Positions 18,420-27,529 of a stretch of 64,000 nt of DNA are shown here, piece by piece. Source of the stretch: an uncultured Ruminiclostridium sp. (GTDB taxonomy: Bacteria > Bacillota > Clostridia > Oscillospirales > Ruminococcaceae); contig CAKSFR010000002.1 in assembly GCA_934454635.1 (NCBI GenBank), positions 175,028 through 239,027 of the forward strand, given 5' to 3'. The notes under the pieces were generated by a model, which ran no database searches, was not told the origin of the DNA, and saw nothing but the letters and a program-made list of their open reading frames with translations. The translations under genes and the position numbers were made by a program. Position 1 is the stretch's first letter. Every line of letters starts with the position of its first letter.

Positions 18420-19016
18420 ATGGCAGTAGATAGAACGCCGGTGCTCAAGAGATGCAAGGCTCTCGGAATCAGCCCCATGGTTATGGGTTATTCTAAGGAA
18501 ACAACAAGAAACAAGAACGCGAACGTAAGAAAAAAGACTTCTGAATATGGTCTTCAGTTAAAGGAGAAGCAGAAGCTTAAATTCATCTACGGCGTACTTG
18601 AAAAACAGTTCTACCACTACTATGAAATGGCTATCAAGGAAGAAGGTATCGCCGGTCAGAACCTTATCCGCTTACTTGAAACCAGACTGGATAACGTTGT
18701 ATTCAGAATGGGTCTGGCTATCACAAGACGTGAAGCAAGACAGCTCGTAGGTCATGGTCACTTCACCGTAAACGGCAAGAAGGTAGATATCCCCTCTTAC
18801 AGAATCAAGGCAGGCGACGTTATCGCTTTATCCGATAAGAGCAAGAAGAGCGCCAAGTTCGCACAGGTTGCCGAAGCTACAAACGGCAGACTTATCCCGT
18901 TATGGCTTGATATGAACAAGGAAGCTATGAGCGCAAAGGTAACGAGAATGCCTCAGCGCGACGAGTTGGATTACGAAGTCGAAGAACACCTTATCATCGA
19001 GTTGTATTCTAAATAA
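18420..19016 (+). CDS. rpsD: 30S ribosomal protein S4
   Basis: 198 residues. Primary 16S-binding protein and, in Bacillus and Escherichia, a translational regulator. The S4 RNA-binding domain begins around residue 88 ([20 protein letters not shown]). S4 genes with the CxxC zinc motif exist; this one lacks it. A 73-base spacer with a small hairpin precedes it. Confidence 0.96.
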   Translation: MAVDRTPVLKRCKALGISPMVMGYSKETTRNKNANVRKKTSEYGLQLKEKQKLKFIYGVLEKQFYHYYEMAIKEEGIAGQNLIRLLETRLDNVVFRMGLAITRREARQLVGHGHFTVNGKKVDIPSYRIKAGDVIALSDKSKKSAKFAQVAEATNGRLIPLWLDMNKEAMSAKVTRMPQRDELDYEVEEHLIIELYSK

Positions 19017-19024
19017 TAGCTTTT

Positions 19025-19125
19025 CAGCATATAATGCTGAGGTGCAGTTATTTTTAATTTACAATGTGACCGAAATGCTGCGCGGAGGGTTCGCGCGGAT
19101 TATCGTAATTTAAAATTAACTGGGG
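19025..19125 (+). promoter_or_regulatory. Structured spacer between rpsD and rpoA
   Basis: The 211-base gap is the longest within the ribosomal operon. It holds a short hairpin (19025-19039, CAGCAT/ATGCTG), and a stem of about 17 bp with two mismatches can be drawn between the segment near 19045-19061 and that near 19106-19123, enclosing a GC-rich inner stem (GCGCGG...CGCGC). It may be an autoregulatory or processing site. No strong promoter is seen. Confidence 0.35.
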
Positions 19126-19227
19126 CGCTTTGTTCAATCATTTTGTTAAGTCATTTTTATTGAATAATAGCCCTTTGTACGAGGGAGAAATCCCACAACC
19201 AAACGAATTAAGCAGGAGGGTTAAGGA

Positions 19228-20181
19228 ATGCTTGAAAAAATAGAAAAGCCTGAAATAGAGACAATTAAGCTCAAGCCGGACGGAAAGTACGGTATGTTCG
19301 TTCTTGAACCCCTCGAAGCAGGCTATGGCAATACATTAGGCAACAGCCTAAGACGTGTTTTGCTCTCCTCTTTACCCGGTGTTGCAGTAACATCAGTCAA
19401 AATCGACGGGATACAGCATGAATTCTCGACAATTCCCGGCGTCAAGGAAGATGTTACGGAAATTATCCTGAACGTTAAGGGACTTATCGCGAAAATGTAC
19501 GGCGAATGCCCCAAGACAGTATATATCGAAGCAGAAGGCGAGGGCGTTGTAACTGCCGGCGACATCAAGACCGACAGCGAAATCGAAATTCTCGACCCCG
19601 GAATGCATATCGCGACCCTCAGCGCGGGGGCTAAGCTCTTTATGGAGCTTACCTTCGACAGAGGCAGGGGCTATGTTTCCGCAGAAAAGAACAAGAGCCT
19701 TATTCAGCCTGCGATCGGTGTTATCGCTGTTGACAGCATCTATACGCCTGTACTGAAGGTGAACTATACGGTTGAAAATACCCGTGTTGGTCAGAGAACC
19801 GACTATGATAAGCTCATTCTCGAAGTGTGGACAGACGGAACGATCTCCGCAAAGGAAGCCGTTTCTTATGCCGCTAAGCTTCTCTGCGAGCACTTATCAC
19901 GGTTCGTTGAGCTTTCGGACGAGTCTACTCAGCCCGAGCTTATGGTTGACAAGGAGGACAAGAGCAAGGACAAGATCCTCGAAATGACTATCGAAGACCT
20001 CGACCTCTCCGTCCGCTCGTTCAACTGCCTGAAGCGTGCAGGAATTAACACGGTTGACGACCTCATCAACAAGTCTCAGGAAGACATGATGAAGGTAAGA
20101 AACTTAGGTAAAAAGTCCTTTGAAGAAGTAAGAGCAAAGCTCCAGTCACTGGGCTTTGACCTCGCTTCAAGCGATGAATAA
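19228..20181 (+). CDS. rpoA: DNA-directed RNA polymerase subunit alpha
   Basis: 317 residues. The N-terminal domain (1 to about 230; [20 protein letters not shown]) dimerises and starts RNA polymerase assembly; the C-terminal domain (about 245-310; [28 protein letters not shown]) contacts UP elements and activators. AGGAGGG precedes the ATG. Confidence 0.98.
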   Translation: MLEKIEKPEIETIKLKPDGKYGMFVLEPLEAGYGNTLGNSLRRVLLSSLPGVAVTSVKIDGIQHEFSTIPGVKEDVTEIILNVKGLIAKMYGECPKTVYIEAEGEGVVTAGDIKTDSEIEILDPGMHIATLSAGAKLFMELTFDRGRGYVSAEKNKSLIQPAIGVIAVDSIYTPVLKVNYTVENTRVGQRTDYDKLILEVWTDGTISAKEAVSYAAKLLCEHLSRFVELSDESTQPELMVDKEDKSKDKILEMTIEDLDLSVRSFNCLKRAGINTVDDLINKSQEDMMKVRNLGKKSFEEVRAKLQSLGFDLASSDE

Positions 20182-20220
20182 TTGAATTGACATACAGTTT
20201 GTCAGAAAGGAGAAACCATT

Positions 20221-20559
20221 ATGGCAATGAGAAAATTAGGCAGAACAAGCGACCATAGAATGGCAATGCTCAGAGCTATGGTGACCTTCTTACTTGAAAA
20301 CGGCAAGATTGAAACGACCGTTTCCAGAGCTAAGGAAGTTCGCAGCGAAGCCGAAAAGATGATTACCCTCGGAAAGAAGGGCGACCTTCACTCCAAGCGC
20401 CAGGTTTTCGCTTATGTTACAAAGGAGTCCGTTTCTAAGAAGCTCTTCGATGAAATCGCACCGAAGTATGCAGACAAGAACGGCGGTTATACAAGAATCG
20501 TTAAGATCGGTCCCCGTCGCGGCGACGCAGCGGAAATGGCTATCATTGAGCTTGTTTAA
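20221..20559 (+). CDS. rplQ: 50S ribosomal protein L17
   Basis: 112 residues, the short form lacking a C-terminal extension. Located near the tunnel exit. [18 protein letters not shown] and [17 protein letters not shown] are signatures. Last gene of the operon; an intrinsic terminator follows 12 bases later. Confidence 0.97.
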   Translation: MAMRKLGRTSDHRMAMLRAMVTFLLENGKIETTVSRAKEVRSEAEKMITLGKKGDLHSKRQVFAYVTKESVSKKLFDEIAPKYADKNGGYTRIVKIGPRRGDAAEMAIIELV

Positions 20560-20571
20560 TTAGTAGAGAAC

Positions 20572-20607
20572 GAAAGCCTGCCCGAAAAACGGACAGGCTT
20601 TCTTTTT
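20572..20607 (+). terminator. Intrinsic terminator of the ribosomal operon
   Basis: GAAAGCCTG pairs with CAGGCTTTC; the loop region can pair further, and a T-run follows. Confidence 0.88.
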
Positions 20608-20628
20608 TGAAAAAATTGCAAAAAGGGC

Positions 20629-20657
20629 TTGACAAACCGAGGCTTGTAGTGTATAAT
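20629..20657 (+). promoter_or_regulatory. Consensus promoter of tRNA-Arg
   Basis: TTGACA (20629-20634) and TATAAT (20652-20657), 17 bp apart: both boxes match the consensus exactly, as expected for a strongly expressed stable RNA. Confidence 0.9.
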
Positions 20658-20681
20658 AAATAGGTAATTTGAGATAGGTAT

Positions 20682-20758
20682 GCGCCAATAGCTCAGCTGG
20701 ATAGAGTATTTGGCTACGAACCAAAGGGTCGGGGGTTCGAATCCCTCTTGGCGTGCCA
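20682..20758 (+). tRNA. tRNA-Arg (anticodon ACG)
   Basis: Cloverleaf with acceptor GCGCCAA/TTGGCGT, D-arm AGCTCAGCTGGATAGAGT, anticodon stem-loop around CTACGAA (anticodon ACG at 20716-20718) and T-arm GGGGGTTCGAATCCC. The CCA end is encoded. The A34 of the anticodon would be converted to inosine by TadA to read CGN codons. Single-gene unit with its own promoter and terminator. Confidence 0.95.
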
Positions 20759-20763
20759 GTCGA

Positions 20764-20797
20764 AAAAAGCTCGGTTAGATAACCGGGCTTTTATTTT
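20764..20797 (+). terminator. Intrinsic terminator after tRNA-Arg
   Basis: AAGCTCGGTT pairs with AACCGGGCTT around AGAT, followed by T-rich sequence. Confidence 0.8.
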
Positions 20798-20839
20798 TGT
20801 GCAAATAACGGAATATGACCGCGAAACTGCACAAAAATG

Positions 20840-20868
20840 TTGACAAAATCCTTTGAACGTGATACAAT
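20840..20868 (+). promoter_or_regulatory. Sigma-A promoter of thrS
   Basis: TTGACA (20840-20845) and TACAAT (20863-20868), spacing 17 bp. The leader to thrS is only about 55 nt and has no room for a T-box. Confidence 0.85.
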
Positions 20869-20928
20869 TAAATTTGTATCAGGCGGTACAAAATCAAAAC
20901 TGTTTAGCAGTGAAAGGAACGGAAGAAC

Positions 20929-22845
20929 ATGAAAATCACATTGAAGGACGGCGTTGTCCGCGAATTTGAGGCGGGAAAAAGCGCGTTCGATATTGCAAAG
21001 GAAATAAGCGGCGGGCTTGCAAAGGCTGCGTGCGCTGCAAAAATCGACGGTAAGGTGTGTGATTTACGAACTACCGTTGACAAGGACTGCGAACTTGAAA
21101 TACTTACATTCGACGACGAGGACGGCAGAAGAACTTTCCGTCACACGGCTTCGCATATTCTCGCTCAGGCGGTAAAGCGCCTTTTCCCCGAAGTGAAGCT
21201 GGCTATAGGTCCCGCTATCGACAACGGCTTCTATTACGATTTTGACGTTGAAACCCCGTTTACAACCGAGGAGCTCGAAAAAATCGAAGCCGAAATGAAG
21301 AAAATCGTTAAAGAGGGTCTGCGCCTTGAGCAGTTTGAGCTGCCGCCCGCAGAGGCTATCGAATATTTAAAGAGCATAGGCGAAATCTACAAGGTTGAGC
21401 TTTGTGAAGAACACGCAGGCAAGAACGAGCCTATTTCGTTCTATAAGCAGGGCGAATTTACCGACCTTTGCGCCGGTCCGCACCTTATGTCCACCTCCTC
21501 TGTAAAGGCGTTCAAGCTTACTTCCGTTGCGGGTGCGTACTGGAGAGGTTCGGAAAAGAACAAGATGCTCACCAGAATCTACGGAACAGCGTTCTCCACG
21601 AAAGAGGCTCTCGCGGAATATCTTAACCGAATTGAAGAAGCTAAAAAGCGCGACCACAGAAAAATAGGCAAGGAAATGGGTCTGTTCACGCTTATGGACG
21701 AGGGTCCGGGCTTCCCGTTCTTCCTCCCCAAGGGTATGATCCTTAAAAATACGCTGCTCAAGTACTGGCACGAAATTCACGAGCGCGACGGCTATATGGA
21801 AATAAGCACTCCTATCATGCTTAACCGTCAGCTTTGGGAAACCTCCGGTCACTGGGATCACTACAAGGACAATATGTACACCACGACCATTGACGACACC
21901 GAATTTGCCATCAAGCCGATGAACTGCCCCGGCGGAATGCTTGTATATAAAATGGAACCGCGCTCCTATAAGGATCTCCCGATGAAGCTCGGCGAGCTTG
22001 GTATTGTTCACCGCCACGAAAAGTCGGGTCAGCTTCACGGTCTTATGCGTGTACGTTGCTTTACGCAGGACGACGCACATATCTTCATGACAAGAGAGCA
22101 GATAACCGACCAGATCATGGGTGTTGTACGTCTTATCGACGAGGTCTACACGCTTTTCGGCTTCAAATATCACGTTGAACTTTCGACAATGCCCGAGGAT
22201 CATCTCGGTTCTCTCGAAGATTGGGAAATGGCGACAAACGGCTTAAAGAAAGCCCTTGACGAGCTTAATATGCCCTATGTTATCAACGAGGGCGACGGTG
22301 CGTTCTACGGTCCGAAAATAGACTTCCACCTTGAGGACTCTATCGGAAGAACATGGCAGTGCGGCACTATTCAGCTTGATTTCCAGCTTCCTATGCGATT
22401 TGGTGCGGAATACACAGGCGCGGACGGTCAGAAGCATCAGCCTATTATGATTCACCGCGTTGCTTTCGGTTCAATCGAGCGCTTTATCGGTATCCTTACC
22501 GAGCATTATGCAGGTAAATTCCCGCTCTGGCTCGCTCCCGTACAGGTTTCCATTCTTCCTATTGCGGACAGGCACAACGAGTTCTGCGAAAAGGTAAAGG
22601 CTGCGCTTAACGCAGTCGGAATCCGTGTTGAAATGGACACCAGAAGCGAGAAAATCGGTTTCAAGATCCGCGAAGCCACTATGCAGAAGGTTCCTTATAT
22701 GCTTGTTGTCGGCGATAACGAGGTTGAAAGCGGAAAGGTTTCCGTAAGAACACGTTCCGGCGAGGACGCAGGAATCATGACGATCGACGAGCTTTGCGCA
22801 ATGCTCAAAAAGGAAGTTGACGACAAGGTTTCCAAGGTAAACTGA
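20929..22845 (+). CDS. thrS: Threonine--tRNA ligase
   Basis: 638 residues. Charges tRNA-Thr. Domains in order: TGS (1 to about 60), the editing/SAD domain (HTASHILAQAVKRLFPEV starts near 68), the class II catalytic core with zinc ligand Cys in MNCPGGM, motif 2 RHEKSGQLHGLMRVR and motif 3 GSIERFIGIL, and the anticodon-binding domain from about 535. Transcribed alone from its own promoter; unlike many Firmicutes thrS genes it is not preceded by a T-box leader. Confidence 0.97.
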   Translation: MKITLKDGVVREFEAGKSAFDIAKEISGGLAKAACAAKIDGKVCDLRTTVDKDCELEILTFDDEDGRRTFRHTASHILAQAVKRLFPEVKLAIGPAIDNGFYYDFDVETPFTTEELEKIEAEMKKIVKEGLRLEQFELPPAEAIEYLKSIGEIYKVELCEEHAGKNEPISFYKQGEFTDLCAGPHLMSTSSVKAFKLTSVAGAYWRGSEKNKMLTRIYGTAFSTKEALAEYLNRIEEAKKRDHRKIGKEMGLFTLMDEGPGFPFFLPKGMILKNTLLKYWHEIHERDGYMEISTPIMLNRQLWETSGHWDHYKDNMYTTTIDDTEFAIKPMNCPGGMLVYKMEPRSYKDLPMKLGELGIVHRHEKSGQLHGLMRVRCFTQDDAHIFMTREQITDQIMGVVRLIDEVYTLFGFKYHVELSTMPEDHLGSLEDWEMATNGLKKALDELNMPYVINEGDGAFYGPKIDFHLEDSIGRTWQCGTIQLDFQLPMRFGAEYTGADGQKHQPIMIHRVAFGSIERFIGILTEHYAGKFPLWLAPVQVSILPIADRHNEFCEKVKAALNAVGIRVEMDTRSEKIGFKIREATMQKVPYMLVVGDNEVESGKVSVRTRSGEDAGIMTIDELCAMLKKEVDDKVSKVN

Positions 22846-22892
22846 ATAAATTAACGGGCGTTTAGCGGAAATTCCGATTCACCCGCGAACTC

Positions 22893-22920
22893 CCGCCGTG
22901 CCGGTTTTCCGGCACGGCGG
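22893..22920. repeat. Perfect hairpin after thrS
   Basis: A 12 bp stem (22893-22904/22909-22920) with a TTTT loop. No T-run follows, so it is an arm of the hairpin island rather than a standard terminator. Confidence 0.7.
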
Positions 22921-22938
22921 TGCTGTATCGGGGAAAAC

Positions 22939-22987
22939 GTTTCCTCCCCCGCATTTCCCGCTCTACGGGAAATACGGGGGAGGAAAC
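22939..22987. repeat. 22 bp hairpin
   Basis: 22939-22960 pairs with 22966-22987 with one G-T pair, loop CTCTA. It overlaps the first two bases of the cloverleaf closing stem that follows, so the two folds compete at the junction. Confidence 0.7.
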
Positions 22988-23078
22988 CGGCGGCGCGCGT
23001 TCTGCCGAAGGCAGAACGCCCCGCGGCGAAGCCGCGGGGGCGCCTGCGCCAAAGGCGCAGGCGCAGCGCGCCGCCGGT
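22986..23078. repeat. Cloverleaf element: closing stem plus three hairpins
   Basis: A perfect 13 bp closing stem (22986-22998/23066-23078) encloses hairpins 22999-23017 (extendable to 22997-23019; GAA loop), 23020-23038 (8-9 bp, GAA loop) and 23040-23064 (11 bp, AAA loop). No more than two unpaired bases separate the parts. It lies between thrS and the next gene, with no coding signal inside. Confidence 0.85.
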
Positions 23079-23147
23079 GTTGCCGGGCGTAACGACCCGC
23101 CGTTGGCGTAAGTTCGGGATATGCCGACATGGAGAAAGGCGTGGCTT

Positions 23148-23480
23148 ATGAAAAGTGAGATAAGCGAATACAAGCGCGAAATAAAGCAAAAGCTGGCGGA
23201 GGGCGACGTGAGCGCAGACCTCGCCGAAGAGCTGCTGACGCGAATCGGATTTTATCAGCACGAACGGCTTGTGCATCTTATCGTGACTATGACGTTCGCG
23301 ATAATGACGGTGCTGTCGTTCTTCATGCTTGCGGGCGACGCAACGCTGCTGACCGCGGGGCTGTCGCTGCTGTTTCTGGCGCTGACGATCCCGTATGTCA
23401 TGCACTATTACTTCCTCGAAAACAGTGTGCAGGAGCTTTATACACTGTACTACGAGATGCAGAAACGGCTGAAAAAGTGA
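23148..23480 (+). CDS. Small two-helix membrane protein, unknown function
   Basis: 110 residues from the ATG at 23148 (GAGAAAGG upstream); an in-frame ATG at 23121 lacks a good ribosome site. A charged N-terminal helix (KREIKQKLAEGDVSADLAEEL) resembles a cytoplasmic coiled segment; two membrane helices follow (roughly residues 43-63 and 66-85), and then a charged C-terminus. No domain is recognised. It overlaps the next gene by three bases (GTGA), so the two are translationally coupled and probably work together. Confidence 0.7.
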   Translation: MKSEISEYKREIKQKLAEGDVSADLAEELLTRIGFYQHERLVHLIVTMTFAIMTVLSFFMLAGDATLLTAGLSLLFLALTIPYVMHYYFLENSVQELYTLYYEMQKRLKK

Positions 23481-24196
23481 ATATTATTTATTATTTGGGT
23501 GCAGCTGCCGCGGTTGCGGTCGTTTTTCTGCTGGTTATTTTCGCGTTCAGAAAAAGTGGCAGGGAAAACGCTGACGAAATGACGGGCGTTGAGTTTGAGC
23601 AGTATGCGGCGCGGCTTCTTTCGGAAAACGGCATTCAAATTCTCGAGGAAACGCGCGTGACCGGCGATTTCGGCGCGGATTTTGTGATTATGCTGAACGG
23701 GGAACGGACAGTTCTCCAGTGCAAGCGCTATGCGCGACCGATAGGCGTTAAGGCGGTGCAGGAGGCGCTCGCCGCAATGCCGTACTATAAGTGTTCAAAA
23801 GCGGCGGTAATAACAAATTCTACTTTTACGAGGCAGGCGCGCGAGCTTGCCGAGGAGAGCGGCACGATTCTCTGGGACTGCTCGGACGTTGAGGAGTTTG
23901 AACGCTGCGCAGAAAGCGGAGCGAAGCGCCGCGAATACGGAACGCTTAAGCTTTGCAGGCTTGAGGACGGGGCGTTTGGCGATGAAGCAATATATTTGTG
24001 CGCGGGCAGCGAACGGTTCACGCTTGAACCGCACGTTTGCACAGCGGTTACGTTGCCGTGCGGGCGAACGCGCCTTGTTCTGCGTGCAGGCTCGCACAAG
24101 GCTGCGCTTCGCGTTTCGGTTTGCCGTGAAGCGAGAAGTTTTGCGGCGGGATTTGTCGGGAAGAAGCTGTTTCTGGGCGAAATTGCGTCCAAGTGA
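23477..24196 (+). CDS. Membrane-anchored Mrr-like restriction endonuclease domain protein
   Basis: 239 residues from a GTG start that overlaps the preceding stop. One membrane helix (about residues 5-24) is followed by an Mrr-type PD-(D/E)xK domain: EFEQYAARLLSENG, GDFGADFVI (the acidic ligand) and VLQCKRY (the QxK motif), then NSTFTRQARELAEESGTILWD. Mrr proteins are type IV nucleases that cut modified DNA; small membrane-linked versions are common but little studied. The last 90 residues are an unassigned, beta-rich domain. Confidence 0.8.
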   Translation: MNIIYYLGAAAAVAVVFLLVIFAFRKSGRENADEMTGVEFEQYAARLLSENGIQILEETRVTGDFGADFVIMLNGERTVLQCKRYARPIGVKAVQEALAAMPYYKCSKAAVITNSTFTRQARELAEESGTILWDCSDVEEFERCAESGAKRREYGTLKLCRLEDGAFGDEAIYLCAGSERFTLEPHVCTAVTLPCGRTRLVLRAGSHKAALRVSVCREARSFAAGFVGKKLFLGEIASK

Positions 24197-24222
24197 CATA
24201 AACTAAACAAAAGGAGAATTAT

Positions 24223-25881
24223 ATGGAACAGTACAAACGTATTCGCAGGCGTTTTCTTATTGTTTGCTCGATTTTTGGGTTCATTCCGCTTGCTTCGGCG
24301 GGGGTGCTTATGATAGTCCGCGGCGGAAACGACGTTGTGCTGCTCACCGTTGGTATTGTATTTCTGGCGCTTCTCGCGCTTGCAATAGTGCTTGCGGCGC
24401 TCTGGCTGAAAAAGCAGCTTTATATGTTGGTTTCGGCAGGAAACAGGCTGATAGGTACTTTGGAGGACGAGGACCGCGAAATACTTCTGAATGCTTCGGG
24501 CGGAAATCCGTTTGCAATGCTTGCGGGAACCTTTGATTATATCGCGGGCAAGCGCATGGTAGCGAGCAATAACAATCGTCTTTCGGAGCTTTATGAAACT
24601 GCTATACGCTGTACGGACGCTATTGTCTGGAAAGACGACAGAGGTTCGGAATCGTATATAATTCCCGAAAGCTGGCGCAAGTGTTATCCGGGACTTGCGC
24701 TGAAAAACGGCGAACCGCTGATAAATTGTCTTGACCCCGAATGCGCGGAGGAATTTCGCTCGGCGCACCGCAGCGTAATGTCAAATATCGGTTCTGAGGC
24801 TTCGGTCAGCGCCCGCATACGCACCGATGAGGAGGGCTTTACCGCAGTAACGATACGTTTAAGCTCTGTACAAACAGAAGGCGGCGCGGCAGCGGTTGCG
24901 GCAATTCACGACATGGATAGGATAGCTGAGCTTGAAAAGACCGTTCAGGAAAAATATCTCATGTACCACTTCGTTTTACAGGCGGTTTCGGATATAATTT
25001 ACGAGGTTGACGTTGACGACGACGTATATTCAATAGTTAATCCCGGGCGCTGGAATGAGATGTTCAGTATTCCTGTAAACGGGATTTTCAGCCGCAATCG
25101 CTCCATGTTCGGCGATATTATACACCCCGACAACAAAGCCGGATTTTATGATCGTTTCGGAAATTACGACCATCTTGTTTTCATGCCCGACCGCAGCATA
25201 ACCTATGATTATCGCATACTGCGCAAAAACGGCGACTGGACGTGGGTTCGCCACACGATAACCTGCGTTAAGGCGGAGGGCGGTCACGCCGTAAAGGTCA
25301 TAGGTATGATTTATGATATAAACGAAAAGAAGCAGCAGGAATTTCGCAGTATGTACAACAACGGCTACGACAGCCTGACGGGCAGCATGACGCGCTCATC
25401 GCTTGAAGCCGAATTTAACGCCTCGGCAGCGAATGAGGAGGAAGTCAAGAGCGTTGCGGTACTGGCGATCGACGTTGACGGAATGGGAAAGATCAACGAG
25501 CTGTACGGCTATGAGACCGGCAACCGTCTTTTGCAGCAGATAGCGCGCATTCTTTGGTCGCACCAGTTTGAGAATTGTTATGTAGCGCGGGTCGGAAACG
25601 ATAATTTTGCCGTTCTTATGGGGAATACGATGGATTGGCACCGACCCGAAAAAATGGCGAAAAACATTCTTTCGGCGTTCCGCTCGCCGATAACGGTCGG
25701 GGCGTATAAGATACCCGTTTCGATTTCTATCGGCTCGGCGGAATATAAAAAAGACGGCGAAACATTTACCGAGCTTTATGAAAAGGCAGTTCTTGCAATG
25801 AACAAAGCTGCTTCCGAGGGAAAAAATCGTTTTTATCCTTACGGCGGATTTCATACGGCTGAAAGAGGTGCTGCGGAATGA
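24223..25881 (+). CDS. Membrane PAS-GGDEF protein with degenerate GGDEF motif
   Basis: 552 residues. Two membrane helices (about 11-32 and 39-61), a region of PAS-like character (about 125-230), a better PAS domain (about 245-368, ending in [10 protein letters not shown]) and a GGDEF domain (380-545). The active-site motif reads GNDNF at residues 458-462 instead of GGDEF, losing the glutamate needed for diguanylate cyclase activity, while [13 protein letters not shown] (metal and substrate region) is kept. It may bind c-di-GMP or GTP, or act as a regulator, rather than synthesise c-di-GMP. AAAGGAGAA precedes the ATG. The last bases overlap ispDF. Confidence 0.85.
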   Translation: MEQYKRIRRRFLIVCSIFGFIPLASAGVLMIVRGGNDVVLLTVGIVFLALLALAIVLAALWLKKQLYMLVSAGNRLIGTLEDEDREILLNASGGNPFAMLAGTFDYIAGKRMVASNNNRLSELYETAIRCTDAIVWKDDRGSESYIIPESWRKCYPGLALKNGEPLINCLDPECAEEFRSAHRSVMSNIGSEASVSARIRTDEEGFTAVTIRLSSVQTEGGAAAVAAIHDMDRIAELEKTVQEKYLMYHFVLQAVSDIIYEVDVDDDVYSIVNPGRWNEMFSIPVNGIFSRNRSMFGDIIHPDNKAGFYDRFGNYDHLVFMPDRSITYDYRILRKNGDWTWVRHTITCVKAEGGHAVKVIGMIYDINEKKQQEFRSMYNNGYDSLTGSMTRSSLEAEFNASAANEEEVKSVAVLAIDVDGMGKINELYGYETGNRLLQQIARILWSHQFENCYVARVGNDNFAVLMGNTMDWHRPEKMAKNILSAFRSPITVGAYKIPVSISIGSAEYKKDGETFTELYEKAVLAMNKAASEGKNRFYPYGGFHTAERGAAE

Positions 25882-27014
25882 TTTGTTCGGCGATAATCCT
25901 TGCTGCCGGCTCGTCAACGCGAATGAACGGCGCAAATAAGCAGTTTCTTGAACTCGGCGGGATTCCCGTTATTATACGTTCCGCGCTTAATTTTGAGCAT
26001 TGTCCCGAGGTCGGTGAAATTATCATTGCCGCAAAAGCCGACGATGTTAAGGCGATAATATCACTTTGTGGAAAATACGGCGTTTCAAAGCTGAAAACCG
26101 TGTGTACAGGAGGGGCTGACAGAGCCGAATCGGCAAAAATCGCGTTCGGATTTGTCGGCGAGGCGGACTATGTTGCCGTTCACGACGGGGCGCGACCCTT
26201 CTCCGAGCCTATGCTTATCTCGGGAGTTATCTCGGCGGCGGAGGAAACGGGCGCGGCTATCGCGGCAATTCCTGTTACCGACACGATAAAAACAACAGAA
26301 ATCGGATTTGTCACCGCAACTACGCCGAGGAGCAGCCTTTTTGCCGCTCAGACCCCGCAGGTGTTCAAAAAAGACCTCTACGAAAAAATGTGCGGGACAG
26401 GCGGCGGGGTTACGGATGACGCGGGGCTTGCCGAAAGGCTCGGGGTTCGGGTGAAAATCGCCGCAGGCTCCCCAAAAAACATTAAAATAACAACGCCTGC
26501 GGACATTTCGCTTGGGGAATTTTACGCGGGGGAGGGAGCGGATATGCTAAGAATAGGTCATGGTTACGACGTTCATCGGTTGGTTCAGCAGCGGCGACTC
26601 GTGCTCGGAGGGGTGGAGATCCCGTACGAGCGAGGACTGCTCGGGCATTCCGACGCTGACGTGCTTTTACACGCGATAATGGACGCAATGCTCGGTGCGC
26701 TTGCGCTTGGCGATATCGGTGGGCACTTCCCCGACAGCGACCCGAAATATGAGGGCGCGGACAGCATGAAGCTGCTTGAATGCGTGGTCGGGCTTGTCAG
26801 CGAGCGCGGATATCGACTCTCGAACCTAGACACAACGATTTCAGCCGAAAAGCCGAAGCTGGCGCCGTATATTGTTCAAATGAGGGAGAATATTGCCCGT
26901 GTGTGCGGGGTTTTGCCCGACGCGGTGAGCGTAAAGGCTACGACCGAGGAGGGGCTTGGTCTTAAAGGCGAGGGTATAGGCGCGACCTGCGTGTGTATTT
27001 TGAAAAAAGTGTGA
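25878..27014 (+). CDS. ispDF: Bifunctional IspD-IspF fusion enzyme
   Basis: 378 residues. Residues 1 to about 215 are 2-C-methyl-D-erythritol 4-phosphate cytidylyltransferase ([24 protein letters not shown]); residues 223-378 are 2-C-methyl-D-erythritol 2,4-cyclodiphosphate synthase ([30 protein letters not shown]). The zinc ligands D231, H233 and H265 are present. Together they perform steps 3 and 5 of the non-mevalonate isoprenoid pathway; IspE, which acts between them, is not in the window. The ATG overlaps the preceding stop (ATGA). Fusion of the two is well known in alpha- and epsilonproteobacteria. Confidence 0.95.
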   Translation: MICSAIILAAGSSTRMNGANKQFLELGGIPVIIRSALNFEHCPEVGEIIIAAKADDVKAIISLCGKYGVSKLKTVCTGGADRAESAKIAFGFVGEADYVAVHDGARPFSEPMLISGVISAAEETGAAIAAIPVTDTIKTTEIGFVTATTPRSSLFAAQTPQVFKKDLYEKMCGTGGGVTDDAGLAERLGVRVKIAAGSPKNIKITTPADISLGEFYAGEGADMLRIGHGYDVHRLVQQRRLVLGGVEIPYERGLLGHSDADVLLHAIMDAMLGALALGDIGGHFPDSDPKYEGADSMKLLECVVGLVSERGYRLSNLDTTISAEKPKLAPYIVQMRENIARVCGVLPDAVSVKATTEEGLGLKGEGIGATCVCILKKV

Positions 27015-27019
27015 GAAAG

Positions 27020-27068
27020 GCCACGCGCCTGCGCTTCCGACGAAGTCGGAACAGCGCAGGCGCGTGGC
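27020..27068. repeat. 21 bp hairpin with two-base bulge
   Basis: 27020-27040 pairs with 27046-27068, bulge CA at 27052-27053, and a C-G pair closes a GAA loop at 27042-27044. It starts six bases after the ispDF stop but has no T-run. Confidence 0.7.
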
Positions 27069-27114
27069 TGCGTTTTGTGAGGGGCAGAGCATTTCGGGTA
27101 AAGCATACGAAAGG

Positions 27115-27220
27115 GCGGGCGCACGCGGGCGTGGAGCGCAGCGGAACGCCCGGGAGGCGCGGCGAAGCCGCGCCTCGGATATTGGTTCCGCCTGCGGCGG
27201 AACCAATATCGTGCGCCCGC
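27115..27220. repeat. Cloverleaf element: closing stem plus three hairpins
   Basis: A perfect 10 bp closing stem (27115-27124/27211-27220) encloses 27126-27152 (weak: 7 bp, 13-base loop), 27154-27176 (10 bp perfect, GAA loop) and 27178-27210 (15 bp perfect, TGC loop). The first arm is weaker than in other copies, perhaps from decay. Confidence 0.78.
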
Positions 27221-27274
27221 GGTCTTGTCGTGAGGCAGTATCGTCGCCAAAAAGCGAGAGAAGCACTTGTGCGG

Positions 27275-27384
27275 GCGGCGGCGTTAATCGGGGGTGAGGG
27301 AGGTTTCGGAGATAACAAAAGCCGCCGGATAAGGCGGCAGCCTCCTGAGGAGGCTCGCCGGCGAATTTCTTTGCAGATTCGCCG
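27275..27384. repeat. Right flank of the cloverleaf with three small hairpins
   Basis: Begins with GCGGCGGCGTTAATCGGGGG, almost the same as 60621-60640 downstream of the 60 kb copy, and reaches AAAAGCCGCCGG at 27317-27328. Then follow hairpins 27321-27338 (6 bp), 27339-27355 (7 bp, TGA loop) and 27359-27384 (8 bp, ten-base loop). Confidence 0.6.
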
Positions 27385-27390
27385 TGTTCG

Positions 27391-27460
27391 CCCCTTCGTC
27401 GGCTGCCGCCGCGGCTTTCAATCCCCTCGGCTCCTCTCCCACCTTGATTAACGCCGCGAC
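27391..27460. repeat. Intergenic module B (CTTCGTCGGC...GGCTTTCAAT type)
   Basis: CCCCTTCGTCGGC, then CCGCGGCTTTCAATCCCC and AACGCCGCG. The same order and near-identical words occur at 451-520 and 40411-40480. It ends 70 bases before the convergent DUF1492-like gene; the gap to 27529 shows no further structure. Confidence 0.6.
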
Positions 27461-27529
27461 CGTTACGCTTCGGTTCTCCCCGCGGCTGCGCTCCGCGCGC
27501 GTTCCAAAGTAACGCGCGCTCCGCGCCTC

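Noticed and set aside
20869..20928. T-box or other riboswitch before thrS
   Set aside because: The leader is too short and lacks GGTGGTACCGC.
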